Assembly (NCBI GenBank): GCA_009746045.1
Contig: RPFO01000744.1
Coordinates: forward strand, 617,635-681,634
Origin: Mesostigma viride
Taxonomy: Eukaryota > Streptophyta > Mesostigmatophyceae > Mesostigmatales > Mesostigmataceae
DNA: 64,000 bases
Direction of reading: 5' to 3'
The position numbers and the translations under genes are program-made. Below the pieces are notes generated by a model, which was not told the DNA's origin, did no database searches, and worked only from the letters and a program-made list of their open reading frames with translations. Below are positions 55,377 through 64,000 of this stretch, one piece after another (the first letter of the stretch is position 1; every line of letters starts with the position of its first letter).

Positions 55377-56490
55377 TTCTTTACCTTTGTCATGCTACTA
55401 ACTCAGAATTCTGAGTCCTGGCAAAACCATGATAGGTGGCGCCTACCTGATTCAGTGCTAGTTCCACACTACCTTACTACCTGTATCACGTCTGAACTAG
55501 CTACTATTATGAGGAAGAATCCTCCTACGTTGAAGAACTAGATATATGTGATACTGGTTCGTCTTCTATTGCTGACACCCCGATCACTCTTGATGTCGGT
55601 GCACTTACCATTACACTCTCTACGAACACATAATTTGAAAACTTTTGCTTGCAAGTATTTATTACTACTGTGGATGCTGACAATACCTTACCACTAAGTG
55701 TTAGACTCCTAATGTTTTTAAACGGTGGTCTAAGTTACTGTTCCTTCTACCGTTGTGGACCCTTTCCTACATTGTGATGACCTTCTTGATGTATTGTTGG
55801 TTCTTATGGATACTGGGGTAACTAGCTTCCTTGTGAGCAAGGCTAGTTTAGATATTAGGTTTAACCCCTACCCCACATCGTGCTCCTATCAACGTGCATT
55901 ATTCTGATGGACGTACTAGCCATTACTCTGGTACGGTCATTTCACCCCGGATGATACAAGGTCGCCCTATCAGTCTTGTGGCTACCATAGGCCCCATCAC
56001 TAATTATTAGGATTAGAGGGGCACCCAGCTATTACGTTTATTACTAATTTCTGTACCATGGTTGTCTGGTTCCCTGATGGTACGTATTATGGGATACCCG
56101 ATCGCCCCTACAAAGTTGAAAAGTCCTTGGTTGATACTACTTTTGTGCCTATATCTGAACCTACCGTATGTCCCCTATTGGATGTATTAGTGTCTCGTGA
56201 TGAATTTACAATGGATACCAGGCTCGTGATGAATTTAAGGATCATGGTTATTTATGGTGTGTGTTTCTCCAATTGGTGGTGGAAATGGCGGACTCACCTA
56301 CCAAATTCTGTACGTGTACAGATCCTATTGCGATAGCAGGTGTTACCTGGGATGAAATTGAACTTACTATAGGTATATGGTTGTTGCTGATGAGTCTTAA
56401 GTTTTTATGAACAGACTCCCGCCTACCCACCTCCTCGTTTTGTGCTACAATGCATGTGTAGTAGTTTAAGGATAGTGCACACCCTACCCA
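55377..56490 (+). pseudogene. Retroelement aspartic protease remnant
   Basis: Around 55770-55850 reads LLVLMDTGVTSFLVSKASL, the DTG active-site motif of a retropepsin with its hydrophobic flanks. A second flap-side block in another frame (VHYSDGRTSHYSG, then ISLVATIGPITNY) fits the continuation. Stops break every frame. No RT was found before the copia-like LTR at 56491. Confidence 0.55.
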
Positions 56491-57183
56491 AGTTAACGCC
56501 AAGCGCATTGGTGTGATCCTGATTCGGCATATCTCTGCGATTCCAGCGGCACCGGAACAAGTTCATTCCGACAAGTATCAAGAAAGTTATGGCGTTCCGA
56601 CTTCCCGGTCGCGCGCGAGCGCGAGCCGGCTGTTCTTCTAAGTCGGACGTGAATATTTGCCGACGACATATGGGGTCGACAGTAATTCCTGGGCTGACAG
56701 GAATTAGGTGCTGTACCTACGACGGTATTGGATTAATACGTCGTACGCAGGAAATAGGAACCTTAACCTGTGGTCTGTTGGTACCGCAGGCTTAGTCCTG
56801 GACTTCTAGGTGCAGATGCAATAGTCACTGTGGACTGTGCTCTGTGGTCACTGTGCCTGTATGGCAGACCTACTGTATAGGACTGGGCGCTGTACAGGTA
56901 GTGAATACTGTACCGGGGTGTTATTACTGAGCAGGCCTCCTAGGCTGCTCAGGACTAGCAAGCACAGTGCACAAGTATATAAACAATAGGCCAGTGCCAA
57001 ATGGGCATCTCTTGCGAGCCCGCCTCACGTGTTGTGCCTTGACTTGGCAAGCTCGTGTGCAAGCCTCAAGTGTTGAGCGCTGTAAACATTATCCGATTTA
57101 ACAAAGCTCCGTTTCCAACCATATTCACACATTGCTGCATTGCAACCATATCCTTCACATTGCGTGTGCGAAGAACGTTAACT
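56491..57183 (+). repeat. 5' LTR (about 693 bp)
   Basis: The left boundary is fixed by identity with 63823 onward. The right boundary is proposed from the inverted termini AGTTAACG (56491) and CGTTAACT (57176-57183). A TATA box candidate TATATAAA lies at 56976-56983 and a TGTAA at 57081-57085. It lacks the usual TG...CA ends. A tRNA-complementary primer site right after 57183 was not recognised. Confidence 0.7.
56976..56983 (+). promoter_or_regulatory. LTR TATA box candidate
   Basis: TATATAAA within the LTR, about 200 bases before its proposed end; the context is ACAAGTATATAAACAATAGG. Confidence 0.55.
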
Positions 57184-57276
57184 CAAATTACAACCAGTCT
57201 CAGCGGAACGGCCAGGAGGGTCGTTGCCGGTTGCGGTGTGCAGCGTTTACGACGAGAGGAGCTCGTCTGGTGGTGA

Positions 57277-58195
57277 ATGGTGCAGGAGGAACAACGGCAG
57301 CAGGATTTCCGGTTTCGGCAGTCTGCTGGGGGTTCGATTTCTCCTGAATTACGCCGTGTCGTTCGGGATCTATCTTTGTTGCTTGCAGATCGTCCGCCTG
57401 TAAATCGCAGCTTCGTGCAATTCGTCGACGACCAGGTCGAAGATTGGGAGCGAATTCTGCGACACGTACAAACCATCGTCATTCCGGAGCACCGGAGCAT
57501 CGACGACCTTGAGCAGGAGCTTCACGGGTTGGTCGGCATCCAGACGGTGATTACTGCAGTAGCAGAGCGAGTGCGGACGGAGTTGGCAGCAAGGCGAGGC
57601 GAGGTTGCGGAGGCAGCTGGCGCAGGGCGACACGAGTTTGTGCCGACAGTAGCGGGCGCGGGAGTACCACGTGCTTTCGCAGGCGGCATCGGCGACGAGG
57701 GTGTTGCAGCGGGTCCAGTTAGGCGTGAACGACGCGGAGCGGAGCATCACAGGCGGCTTGCAGAGGTCGGGGCGACAGCGGAAGCCATCGCCGGAGGACC
57801 GCGCGCACAAGAGTCGGCAGGTTTCCAGAGCGAGTAAGAGTTCCTTTTCAGGAACTGCCCCCGCCCCTTCGCGTTCGTGTGACGCGTTGGGAGGAGTTTG
57901 CACCTCTTGGTACGAGAGTGACCTTGAGGTAGGAGCAGGGGGTGTCGCTGGGCTAGGCGACGAGGCACTTGGCGACCACGAGGTGCCAACGTACAATCCG
58001 CGAGGTGCCAACGACGGGTTGTCACCTGTCTACTTTACCAACGGTGACGATTCAGTCATCGCGGGCCGACAGCGGGTCGACGACGGCGCAGCAGGTAGCA
58101 GGGTACCAGAGCTGATTGTGGTGAGCGACAGCGACGACGACAGCGACAAGGAGAACCAGGACGCGCCTGGGGCCAGCCGTGGTGGTCTTGCCTGA
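57277..58195 (+). CDS. Leader ORF upstream of gag (two frames)
   Basis: ATG at 57277 (MVQEEQRQQDFRFRQSAGG), open to 57837; an overlapping +1 frame opens by 57671 and runs to 58195. The first part has helical, charged stretches (EHRSIDDLEQELHGLVG, VRTELAARRGEVAEAAG). The second ends with the acidic tract VVSDSDDDSDKENQDAPG. Together they could form one protein of about 300 residues if a single base shift near 57.7-57.8 kb is corrected. No domain recognised. It could be a non-canonical extra ORF of the element. Confidence 0.45.
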
Positions 58196-58297
58196 GTGGT
58201 AACACTTGGCACTTTCCTTTCTTGTTCAGTAGCTTATATTGCTTTAATTGCTGCTTGGCCACTTGGCTGGCTGTAGCAGATCTGAACAGAGGCCATC

Positions 58298-59484
58298 ATG
58301 GAGGATGGAGCTATCAACCAACAAGCGGGCTTTATGGGCTTCGGACGGCGCGGCGCTGGGCTGGATGGACGAGATGGACGCGATGGACGCGGTGGACGCG
58401 ATGGACGCGGGGACGGCCAGGCGCTGGGAGACCAGGCTGAGGTGCCAGATAATCAGAGCCAAGGATCGCAGGGCGGGCAGCACGCGCCAGCCGCAGATCA
58501 AGCGGCGCCTAAGCGACCAACCGTTGCTGAGGGGTACGCGGTGCTAGGCCAGTTTCAGTCCATCAAGGACAATTGGCAGCCCCGGGATGCTGAGAGGATG
58601 TTAGAGGACATGAACTTGTACACGGAGATATACAACGGTGACAAGCTTCGCATCCTGGCGTCTAGTGCCTACATACGGCAGTCGGCGAGGCGGCTGTTCA
58701 AGTTTGTTCGGGAGCGACACGCGGCGGGGGACACCTGGACGGCGTTTATGACGCGACTCAGGTCGTTCCTGAGTGACAAGAGGACCATAGATGGGTCCCA
58801 CCTGAAGCAAGAATACCTGGACTACAAGCCCATCAAGGGGCAGCTAGTGGTCCACGCCTTTGAAGACTTCGTCAAGCTGAGGGAGGACGCCATGGCCAAG
58901 GGCTTCTTCGTCGCAGATCGGATGGCCATGGGCGACTTTCTCAAGTCGCTGCAACTGGATCCGGTCACCATGGATAATGTGACCATCCACATGCGACAGG
59001 TCCATGGCTGGGCAGCCATGACGGATCAGTTGTATGAGTGTTTCAGCGGCAAGTACGTGGGGGTAAGCGCCCTCGTCAGAATGATGAGGAGGCCACTGAA
59101 CCCACGGTTAAGTCCATGAGGGGATCGGGCCACGGGGGCCCAGCGTCCTCGAGAGGGCCTGAGACCTCTTCAAGGGGTCGAGGAAGGTCCAGGAGGGGGC
59201 GTGACAGAAGGGCTGGACGGGGGACCCCGCCGAAGTCGGGACATCCACAGTCCCAGTTTGACTTCAAGAGGGTGGGTGGTCCTCCCAAGGCTGGGCCCAG
59301 CAGTGGGACCTCACGGGACATCAGTCAGGTGGAATGTTATTTCTGCCAGGGGAAGGGTCACTTCAGGAATGAGTGTCCCTCGTACCTGAGGCAGGAAGGT
59401 CAGAGCAAGCCAGCTCAGGGTGGCAGCAAGGACAAGGCTGGTCCATCCCAGGACAAGGGCAAGGGCAAGGCTGCTGATCATTGA
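58298..59484 (+). CDS. gag: Gag protein, interrupted by a -1 frame change
   Basis: ATG at 58298. A low-complexity GRDGRDGRGGRDGRG start is followed by a gag core (GQFQSIKDNWQPRDAERMLE, FMTRLRSFLSDKRTIDGSHL, FEDFVKLREDAMAKGFF). Near 59056-59065 (GTGGGGGTAAGCG) the coding sense moves to the -1 frame, continuing GGKRPRQNDEEATEPTVKS. A basic Arg/Gly/Ser-rich linker and the CCHC zinc knuckle CYFCQGKGHFRNEC (59335-59376) follow. The stop is at 59484. The slip may be a mutation, a programmed shift or a sequencing error; the heptamer is not a canonical -1 slippery site. Confidence 0.75.
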
Positions 59485-62400
59485 TTGAGCCTGCACACAT
59501 CCCTGAACCCTGGAGGGTGCCCCCAGGGGTGTGTAATGAAGCTGCTAGTGACAGCAGTGAGGGGCAGCCCCATGCTCTAGTGAAAGAGCCTATTGGACAC
59601 GATGGGGCAAGCTTGGTTACCACAGAGAGTATGCCAGCTGTAGCTGCAGTGGTTACTCGCCAACGTGCCCGCCATGGCGGTGCTGAGCCTGAGGTAGGAC
59701 CTGGTGATGTGGACCCAGGTGGATCTCAGAAGCATTCTGACCGTGCAGGACTGGCACAGGATGGTCAGGATGAGGATAGGGCTGGAGACAGTCTGACAGG
59801 CACGACCCTGGTGCCTCCTGTACATAAGGGATCTGTACATACCTTGAGTGCTAATAATGACAATAAAAGGTTTTCTCTCTTGTATGACATTGCCTCAAGG
59901 TTGCATACCATGTTTGGCCATGCAGCTCAGTCTTTGCAAGTTGCTAGACGGCTGGGAGGAAGTGAGTTGTACTCCATCTGCCAACAGGTTGCTCAAGCTT
60001 GCAAGTGCAGGCTAGTTGCTAGAAAGCCCAAGCAGTCTCATGCCAGGACTCCTATTTTGCAGCCAGGCCATGTGCAGGTAGATATTCAGAGAATCAGGGG
60101 TTTGAAGCTGCTGGTGGCAGTGGACAGATATACCAAGTACAAGACCCTAGAGATCCTGCCTGACATGGAGAAGCCTACATTGATTGCTGCTCTGAAGTTG
60201 ACAAGGAGCAGGTACCCTGGGTTGGAGTTGTTGCAGTGTGACATTCAGTTTGAGTGCTGTGAGAACCTGCCAGAGTTTCCAGAGTTGCTGATTACACCCA
60301 GGGAGAGCCACGGCCAGCAAGGGGTGGTGGAGAGAGCCATCCAAGAGATCAAGACTGTGCTGCTGGTGGAGAGGATTCCAAGGACGTCATCTGCCATTGT
60401 GACATCTGCATGGCTACGTTCTGTGGAGGACAGGCTGAACCTGAGGACTCCCATGTTCTTTGGTGACATTGCCATCAATCCTCTTATGCTGCATACCAGG
60501 ATGCTGCCAGCTGATGCTGAGCAGGCATGGAAGGAGAAGCTAGAGGCCAAGTTCCTCAAGCTGAGGCAGAAAGACAAGGGCTGGAGTGTCCTAGAACCTA
60601 ACGTTGGACAACAGGTTGTTGTGTGGAAGGAACCAAGCTTTCCAGGGAAACGTGGCAGCTGGCATGATGGGGTGGTGACCCGAGTAGAAGCCGCTGGCCA
60701 TAAGTGCTGGGTGGCCATTGATGGCTCCCAAGCAGTGCACCGTCTGTCCTGGTCAAAGATCCGTCCCCGGGGAGGTAATCAAGGAGACCTCTTCCAGGTG
60801 CCCGCTGGTGTACAAGGCGGGGGTGACGTGGAGCTTCCTGATCAGGGTGCTACAGCTGTATCGAGCCCTCAGGGTGACCCTGGCCCGGCCCCTGGGGTAC
60901 CTTCACATACGGTGGTTGGGCAAGCAGGCGGACAGGCTGCACCTCCGGAACGGCCCGACACCAGGCCTAGGGGTGTGCGTCTATCAGATATTGTACAGGC
61001 TTTGCAAAGAGCCAAGAAGGAGCCTAAGGTGTCCAAGCTTGTCCAGTTGGATGAACCTGAGGTAGCTGCCATGGAGATAGATACCAATGCACAGGTTTCT
61101 GTCATGGGACCTCAGCATACAGGAGAACTGCTGGTCGGAGAACCAAGTTGCCCCTGGGTGTCTGATTTCAGTGGTAGGACGCATCTAAGGGTGTTGGGAG
61201 AGGTTACTGCCCCTGTCATGGGTGTGGATGTGACCTTCCTTGTCCTAGAGGACTATGATGGCCCTGTGATTTTGGGTCAGAATTTTCTGGGCAATCCTGG
61301 GATTTCTATCAGAGCTACAGCTCTGAGAAGAGATGGCTGGGGGATGATTCCCCTAGAAAATTTCAGGACAACATTTCCAGTCAGGTGCAGGGCCAAGCCG
61401 GTCAAGGGTGTAAAATGGGATGAAGGGGAGGTGCCCCCAGCGGCCAGTTTGGTGATTCCAGCTGTGTTGCACCCCAGCAGTATTGGCATAACTCACAGGA
61501 GCCTTGCTGCACACTCTCCTTTGACATATGACCAGCTGGTCCAAGAGATGAGCTCGCCTACTTTGTTTGAGGCTTGGAAGCTCGCCTTCTCCAAGGCATT
61601 GGAGGAGTGGTTGCAGTTTGAGTGTGCTGCACCAACAGACAGACGTCCCCCAGCATCAAGGAAGCTTGCTTTGAGATTTGTGCTGAAGAGGAAGGTTGTG
61701 GATGAGGTATCAGTGCCCCATGTCAGGCCTGTCCTGAATGAGTATCACGGCACGGGGAGTCTGCCAGGAGAGGAGCTATACACGCCAGGGATGCTACACG
61801 ACACATGGAGAATTTTGCTATGTCTCTACGTGGGGTTGCTGAACAGGGGAGCAGCTATGTCATCAGTGCTGCTGGACTTCAAGAGGGCATTTTTAAAATC
61901 TGATCCAGAAGTGGCCAGGAGGGTGTGGAAGCAGGATGAGCCTTACTGTGTTGAGGTGCCTGCCATCTGGAAGCTGGAGCTGCATCAACAATTCCTGGTT
62001 ATTCTGAAGGGCCTGGAAGGACTCAGGTCGAGCCCAATCATCTGGAGACTCACGCTGCAGGAAGCTCTGATCAGTGAGTGTGGCTTGAGAGTGTCTTCAG
62101 TTGATCCCTGTTTGCTGCTGGCCCAATGGGAGGGTCTGCCAGTGTATGCTAGTTTGCATGGAGATGATCTGCATTTGCTAGCCCCCACGACCTGGCTGAA
62201 GAAGTTTATTCCTGTCATCAGTGGCAAGTTTTCACTGGGCAAGGAGCTGTGGCAGGAGCCCAACAAGCCTGTAGTGTTCTGTGGAATGCAGGCTACCCTG
62301 TTCAGGAGGGACGGGGAGTGGAGTATCAGGCTTCAGGCTGGAGGAGATTATAAACAGACCATTGTGAAGGCCTTGCCAGAGAAGATCACCCAGGCTGCAG

Positions 62401-63074
62401 GACCTGAGTTGAGAGGCATGTGGGCCTGGTTTGCCAGCATCTGTGGTCCGTCTTTGATGGTCCATAGCAGAATGCCTGATGAGGTGCTTGAGGATGAGAA
62501 GCCTCGAGTCATAGCCCGGTTGGTGGAGAGTACCCCTGATCTGATTTTGTCTGGGATTGACTTTACCCAGCCTATCACCTTGGAGATCTTTGTTGACAGT
62601 TCCATGGATGCTCGCCAGGTTACCAAGGTCAGGGGGAGATCTGCTGCTCTGTTTGCTTTTTATCAGAGCAGGGCAAGTTTGTTCAGCTGGTACAGCAGAC
62701 TGCAGAAGAGGGTCTGTATCAGTTCAGATGTGGCAGAATGCAGGGCCATATGCGAGGGGATCCAGTCCAGCCTGTACATAAAGGAGTTAATGCTGGAGCT
62801 GGCTTCAGTTACCCCTTGGACCTTGCAGATGGAGACGTTGTTGCTAACAGACAGCATGGGTATGGTCCAGTTTGTTCACAAGCAGCTGGCCAGGAGCCGG
62901 GACCTGGATTATTTGTTGCTGAAGGAGTTGGCCAGTTTGGTTGACTTGAAGCATATCCCTGGCGAGGAGAACCCTGCTGATGCATTGACAAAGCTGCCAC
63001 ACAAGGCCCCAGCCCAGTACAATGTACTGAGGAAGCTCATGAATGCTGACTGTCAAGTCGGTCTATCTGTCTAA
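59478..63074 (+). CDS. pol: Pol polyprotein: integrase, protease-like, RT, RNase H
   Basis: Open from 59478 with no ATG at its start; it lies in the -1 frame relative to the gag end and overlaps it by about 7 bases. Residues are counted from 59481. Integrase: HHCC-like H142, H147, C167, C174/C176; catalytic D201, D254, E284 (29 residues between the last two). A C-terminal basic segment with WHDGVVTRVEAAG and SKIRP follows. Protease-like: IDTNAQVSVM (D534) and DGPVILGQNFLGN (597-599 ILG). RT: SVLLDFKRAFLKSD (D799) and LHGDDLHLL (893-896, in place of YVDD). RNase H: D1039, E1086, D1124, ending GEENPADALTKL. Full length for a copia pol downstream of gag, but the protease sits after integrase. 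Confidence 0.8.
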   Translation, partial: SLIEPAHIPEPWRVPPGVCNEAASDSSEGQPHALVKEPIGHDGASLVTTESMPAVAAVVTRQRARHGGAEPEVGPGDVDPGGSQKHSDRAGLAQDGQDEDRAGDSLTGTTLVPPVHKGSVHTLSANNDNKRFSLLYDIASRLHTMFGHAAQSLQVARRLGGSELYSICQQVAQACKCRLVARKPKQSHARTPILQPGHVQVDIQRIRGLKLLVAVDRYTKYKTLEILPDMEKPTLIAALKLTRSRYPGLELLQCDIQFECCENLPEFPELLITPRESHGQQGVVERAIQEIKTVLLVERIPRTSSAIVTSAWLRSVEDRLNLRTPMFFGDIAINPLMLHTRMLPADAEQAWKEKLEAKFLKLRQKDKGWSVLEPNVGQQVVVWKEPSFPGKRGSWHDGVVTRVEAAGHKCWVAIDGSQAVHRLSWSKIRPRGGNQGDLFQVPAGVQGGGDVELPDQGATAVSSPQGDPGPAPGVPSHTVVGQAGGQAAPPERPDTRPRGVRLSDIVQALQRAKKEPKVSKLVQLDEPEVAAMEIDTNAQVSVMGPQHTGELLVGEPSCPWVSDFSGRTHLRVLGEVTAPVMGVDVTFLVLEDYDGPVILGQNFLGNPGISIRATALRRDGWGMIPLENFRTTFPVRCRAKPVKGVKWDEGEVPPAASLVIPAVLHPSSIGITHRSLAAHSPLTYDQLVQEMSSPTLFEAWKLAFSKALEEWLQFECAAPTDRRPPASRKLALRFVLKRKVVDEVSVPHVRPVLNEYHGTGSLPGEELYTPGMLHDTWRILLCLYVGLLNRGAAMSSVLLDFKRAFLKSDPEVARRVWKQDEPYCVEVPAIWKLELHQQFLVILKGLEGLRSSPIIWRLTLQEALISECGLRVSSVDPCLLLAQWEGLPVYASLHGDDLHLLAPTTWLKKFIPVISGKFSLGKELWQEPNKPVVFCGMQATLFRRDGEWSIRLQAGGDYKQTIVKALPEKITQAAGPELRGMWAWFASICGPSLMVHSRMPDEVLEDEKPRVIARLVESTPDLILSGIDFTQPITLEIFVDSSMDARQVTKVRGRSAALFAFYQSRASLFSWYSRLQKRVCISSDVAECRAICEGIQSSLYIKELMLELASVTPWTLQMETLLLTDSMGMVQFVHKQLARSRDLDYLLLKELASLVDLKHIPGEENPADALTKLPHKAPAQYNVLRKLMNADCQVGLSV

Positions 63075-63804
63075 AAGCTGAGAGCTGGGTGCTTAAGTCT
63101 CTGGATATCAGGCTGGGAGCTTGATTGTACATAATCCTGAGCACACCTTGAGGGGTGAGACATGTCTCTGGTGTGGGAATGTCTGACATTGTCTCTGATG
63201 GAGAGATGTCTATCTGGGGTTTTCATCTCAGTCTGAGGTTTCCCCAGATCTGTGGTTTGTGGGCGGGGTTCGATTCCCTGGTGCCGTCTTAAGGCGGAGT
63301 TTCACGGACTGGCTGACCCATCCACCATGCTGGTGAGGTGGCGACAGGTCCCCTGATTTTCCACGGTTGGAACGAGTATGGGAGCTTGTGTTTTGCATGT
63401 GCTTCGCGTAGATGTTGTGTCTGGTTCGATAAGGGGCAGCAGACCGGCGCCGACTCCCGTCTGGGGGTCAGCAATGTTTTCTGATGAGCTGTTGTGGGTG
63501 ATCTGTGGGGTTTCGCCTAAGGTCCTGAAGGTTGTACATACTTCTCAAGTTCTTAACTGAACACCTATGGGCTGCCACAGTTGGCCAACCTCTTGTACAT
63601 GGGTAACACAACGAGCCTCCCGTGAAGGGATAGGGACTCATTGTAATTTGTTTGTGCTCCTGAGCCAGTATGGGTGCTATGTACATATAATAAGGAATCC
63701 AAGCTGACTGTCATGCCCAGCGGGTTGTGACTTGTAGTCTGGGGAGGATATCCAGTACCCATTGTGTGTGTTTGTATGTAGACTTGTGTGAGCTGCTACA
63801 GCTC
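63075..63804 (+). other. Copia 3' untranslated region
   Basis: No ORF continues. The sequence contains a tRNA-T-arm-like GGGGTTCGATTCCCTGG near 63264-63280 without the rest of a tRNA. It leads to the purine tract. Confidence 0.6.
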
Positions 63805-63818
63805 AAGAAAAGAAAGGA
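63805..63818 (+). promoter_or_regulatory. Polypurine tract
   Basis: AAGAAAAGAAAGGA, four bases before the 3' LTR start at 63823; it is the expected primer site for plus-strand DNA synthesis of the element. Confidence 0.7.
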
Positions 63819-63822
63819 TTGG

Positions 63823-64000
63823 AGTTAACGCCAAGCGCATTGGCGTGATCCTGATTCGGCATATCTCTGCGATTCCAGCGGCACCGGAACGAGTTCATTC
63901 CGACAAGTATCAAGAAAGTTATGGCGTTCCGACTTCCCGGTCGCGCGCGAGCGCGAGCCGGCTGTTCTTCTAAGTCGGACGTGAATATTTGCCGACGACA
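63823..64000 (+). repeat. 3' LTR, truncated by the window end
   Basis: Matches 56491-56666 onward with two substitutions (T/C in ATTGG(T/C)GTGATC and A/G in GGAAC(A/G)AGTTC). Confidence 0.9.

Larger units (their letters stand above)
56491..64000 (+). mobile_element. Ty1/copia-like LTR retrotransposon (right end outside the window)
   Basis: 5' LTR, an extra leader ORF, gag with a CCHC knuckle, pol with integrase, protease-like, RT and RNase H parts, a purine tract and the start of the 3' LTR. The overlapping parts of the two LTRs (176-178 bp) differ at two positions (about 1%), so the insertion is recent. RT and RNase H order and motifs (DFKRAF, SSDVAECRA, GEENPADALTKL) are copia-type. The reading frame changes several times, so it may be non-functional or use recoding. 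Confidence 0.85.

Noticed and set aside
63262-63290. tRNA-like T arm (GGTTCGATTCC box B) after copia pol
   Set aside because: A 5-bp stem with TTCGATT loop can be drawn, but no matching acceptor stem, D arm or anticodon arm exists upstream at tRNA distance.

Overview
The window looks like nuclear DNA of a green alga (chlorophyte): spliceosomal exons with GT(A/G)(A/C/T)GT donors and CAG acceptors, a hydroxyproline-glycoprotein type Pro/Ser/Thr shaft, a plant-type leucine-rich repeat (LRR) exon, and dense retrotransposon debris. No bacterial operon, CRISPR array, rRNA or convincing tRNA gene was seen. The taxonomic call is an inference from gene style only.

1-35.6 kb: plus-strand exons that can be joined with matching intron phases. 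They begin with a 72-nt LRR exon (2355-2426) and its C-terminal cap (5063-5157), then a small Cys-rich exon (11403-11477). Next comes a very large exon (19657-22238) with a PPPPS/PPPPT shaft and an extracellular module, then Ig-like exons (24020-24789). The gene closes with a juxtamembrane exon (25324-25540), three polytopic membrane exons (29428-32060) and three exons of a Ser-rich tail that stops at 35574. From 29428 to the stop every junction is phase-compatible. The joins 22238/24020, 24182/24480 and 24789/25324 are also phase-compatible. Whether the LRR exons belong to the same transcript is inference. One link (25540 to 29428, possibly through a 57-bp minisatellite exon) is unresolved. 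The shaft exon carries four 1-nt frame slips in its repeat, so the locus is either a pseudogene or has homopolymer errors in the assembly. The introns are filled with repeat families R1 and R2, a minus-strand LINE, a foldback insertion and two palindromic MITEs.

36-51 kb: a LINE graveyard. One 5'-truncated plus-strand LINE (L1) carries four nested LINE-derived insertions, each with a recognisable target-site duplication; two of these inserts are only 36 and 50 nt long. The L1 and L3 families share a 3'-terminal hairpin followed by a (TTAA)n-type tail. Also here are a ~173-bp tandem satellite, an orphan LINE ORF1, an unrecognised minus-strand ORF, and a CACTA-like element.

51-64 kb: a decayed retroelement with two tandem gag-like ORFs and a protease remnant. 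It is followed by a young, nearly complete Ty1/copia-like element (5' LTR 56491-57183; the 3' LTR runs off the window). Its pol polyprotein reads integrase - protease-like - reverse transcriptase - RNase H, an unusual domain order, and its reading frames are staggered.
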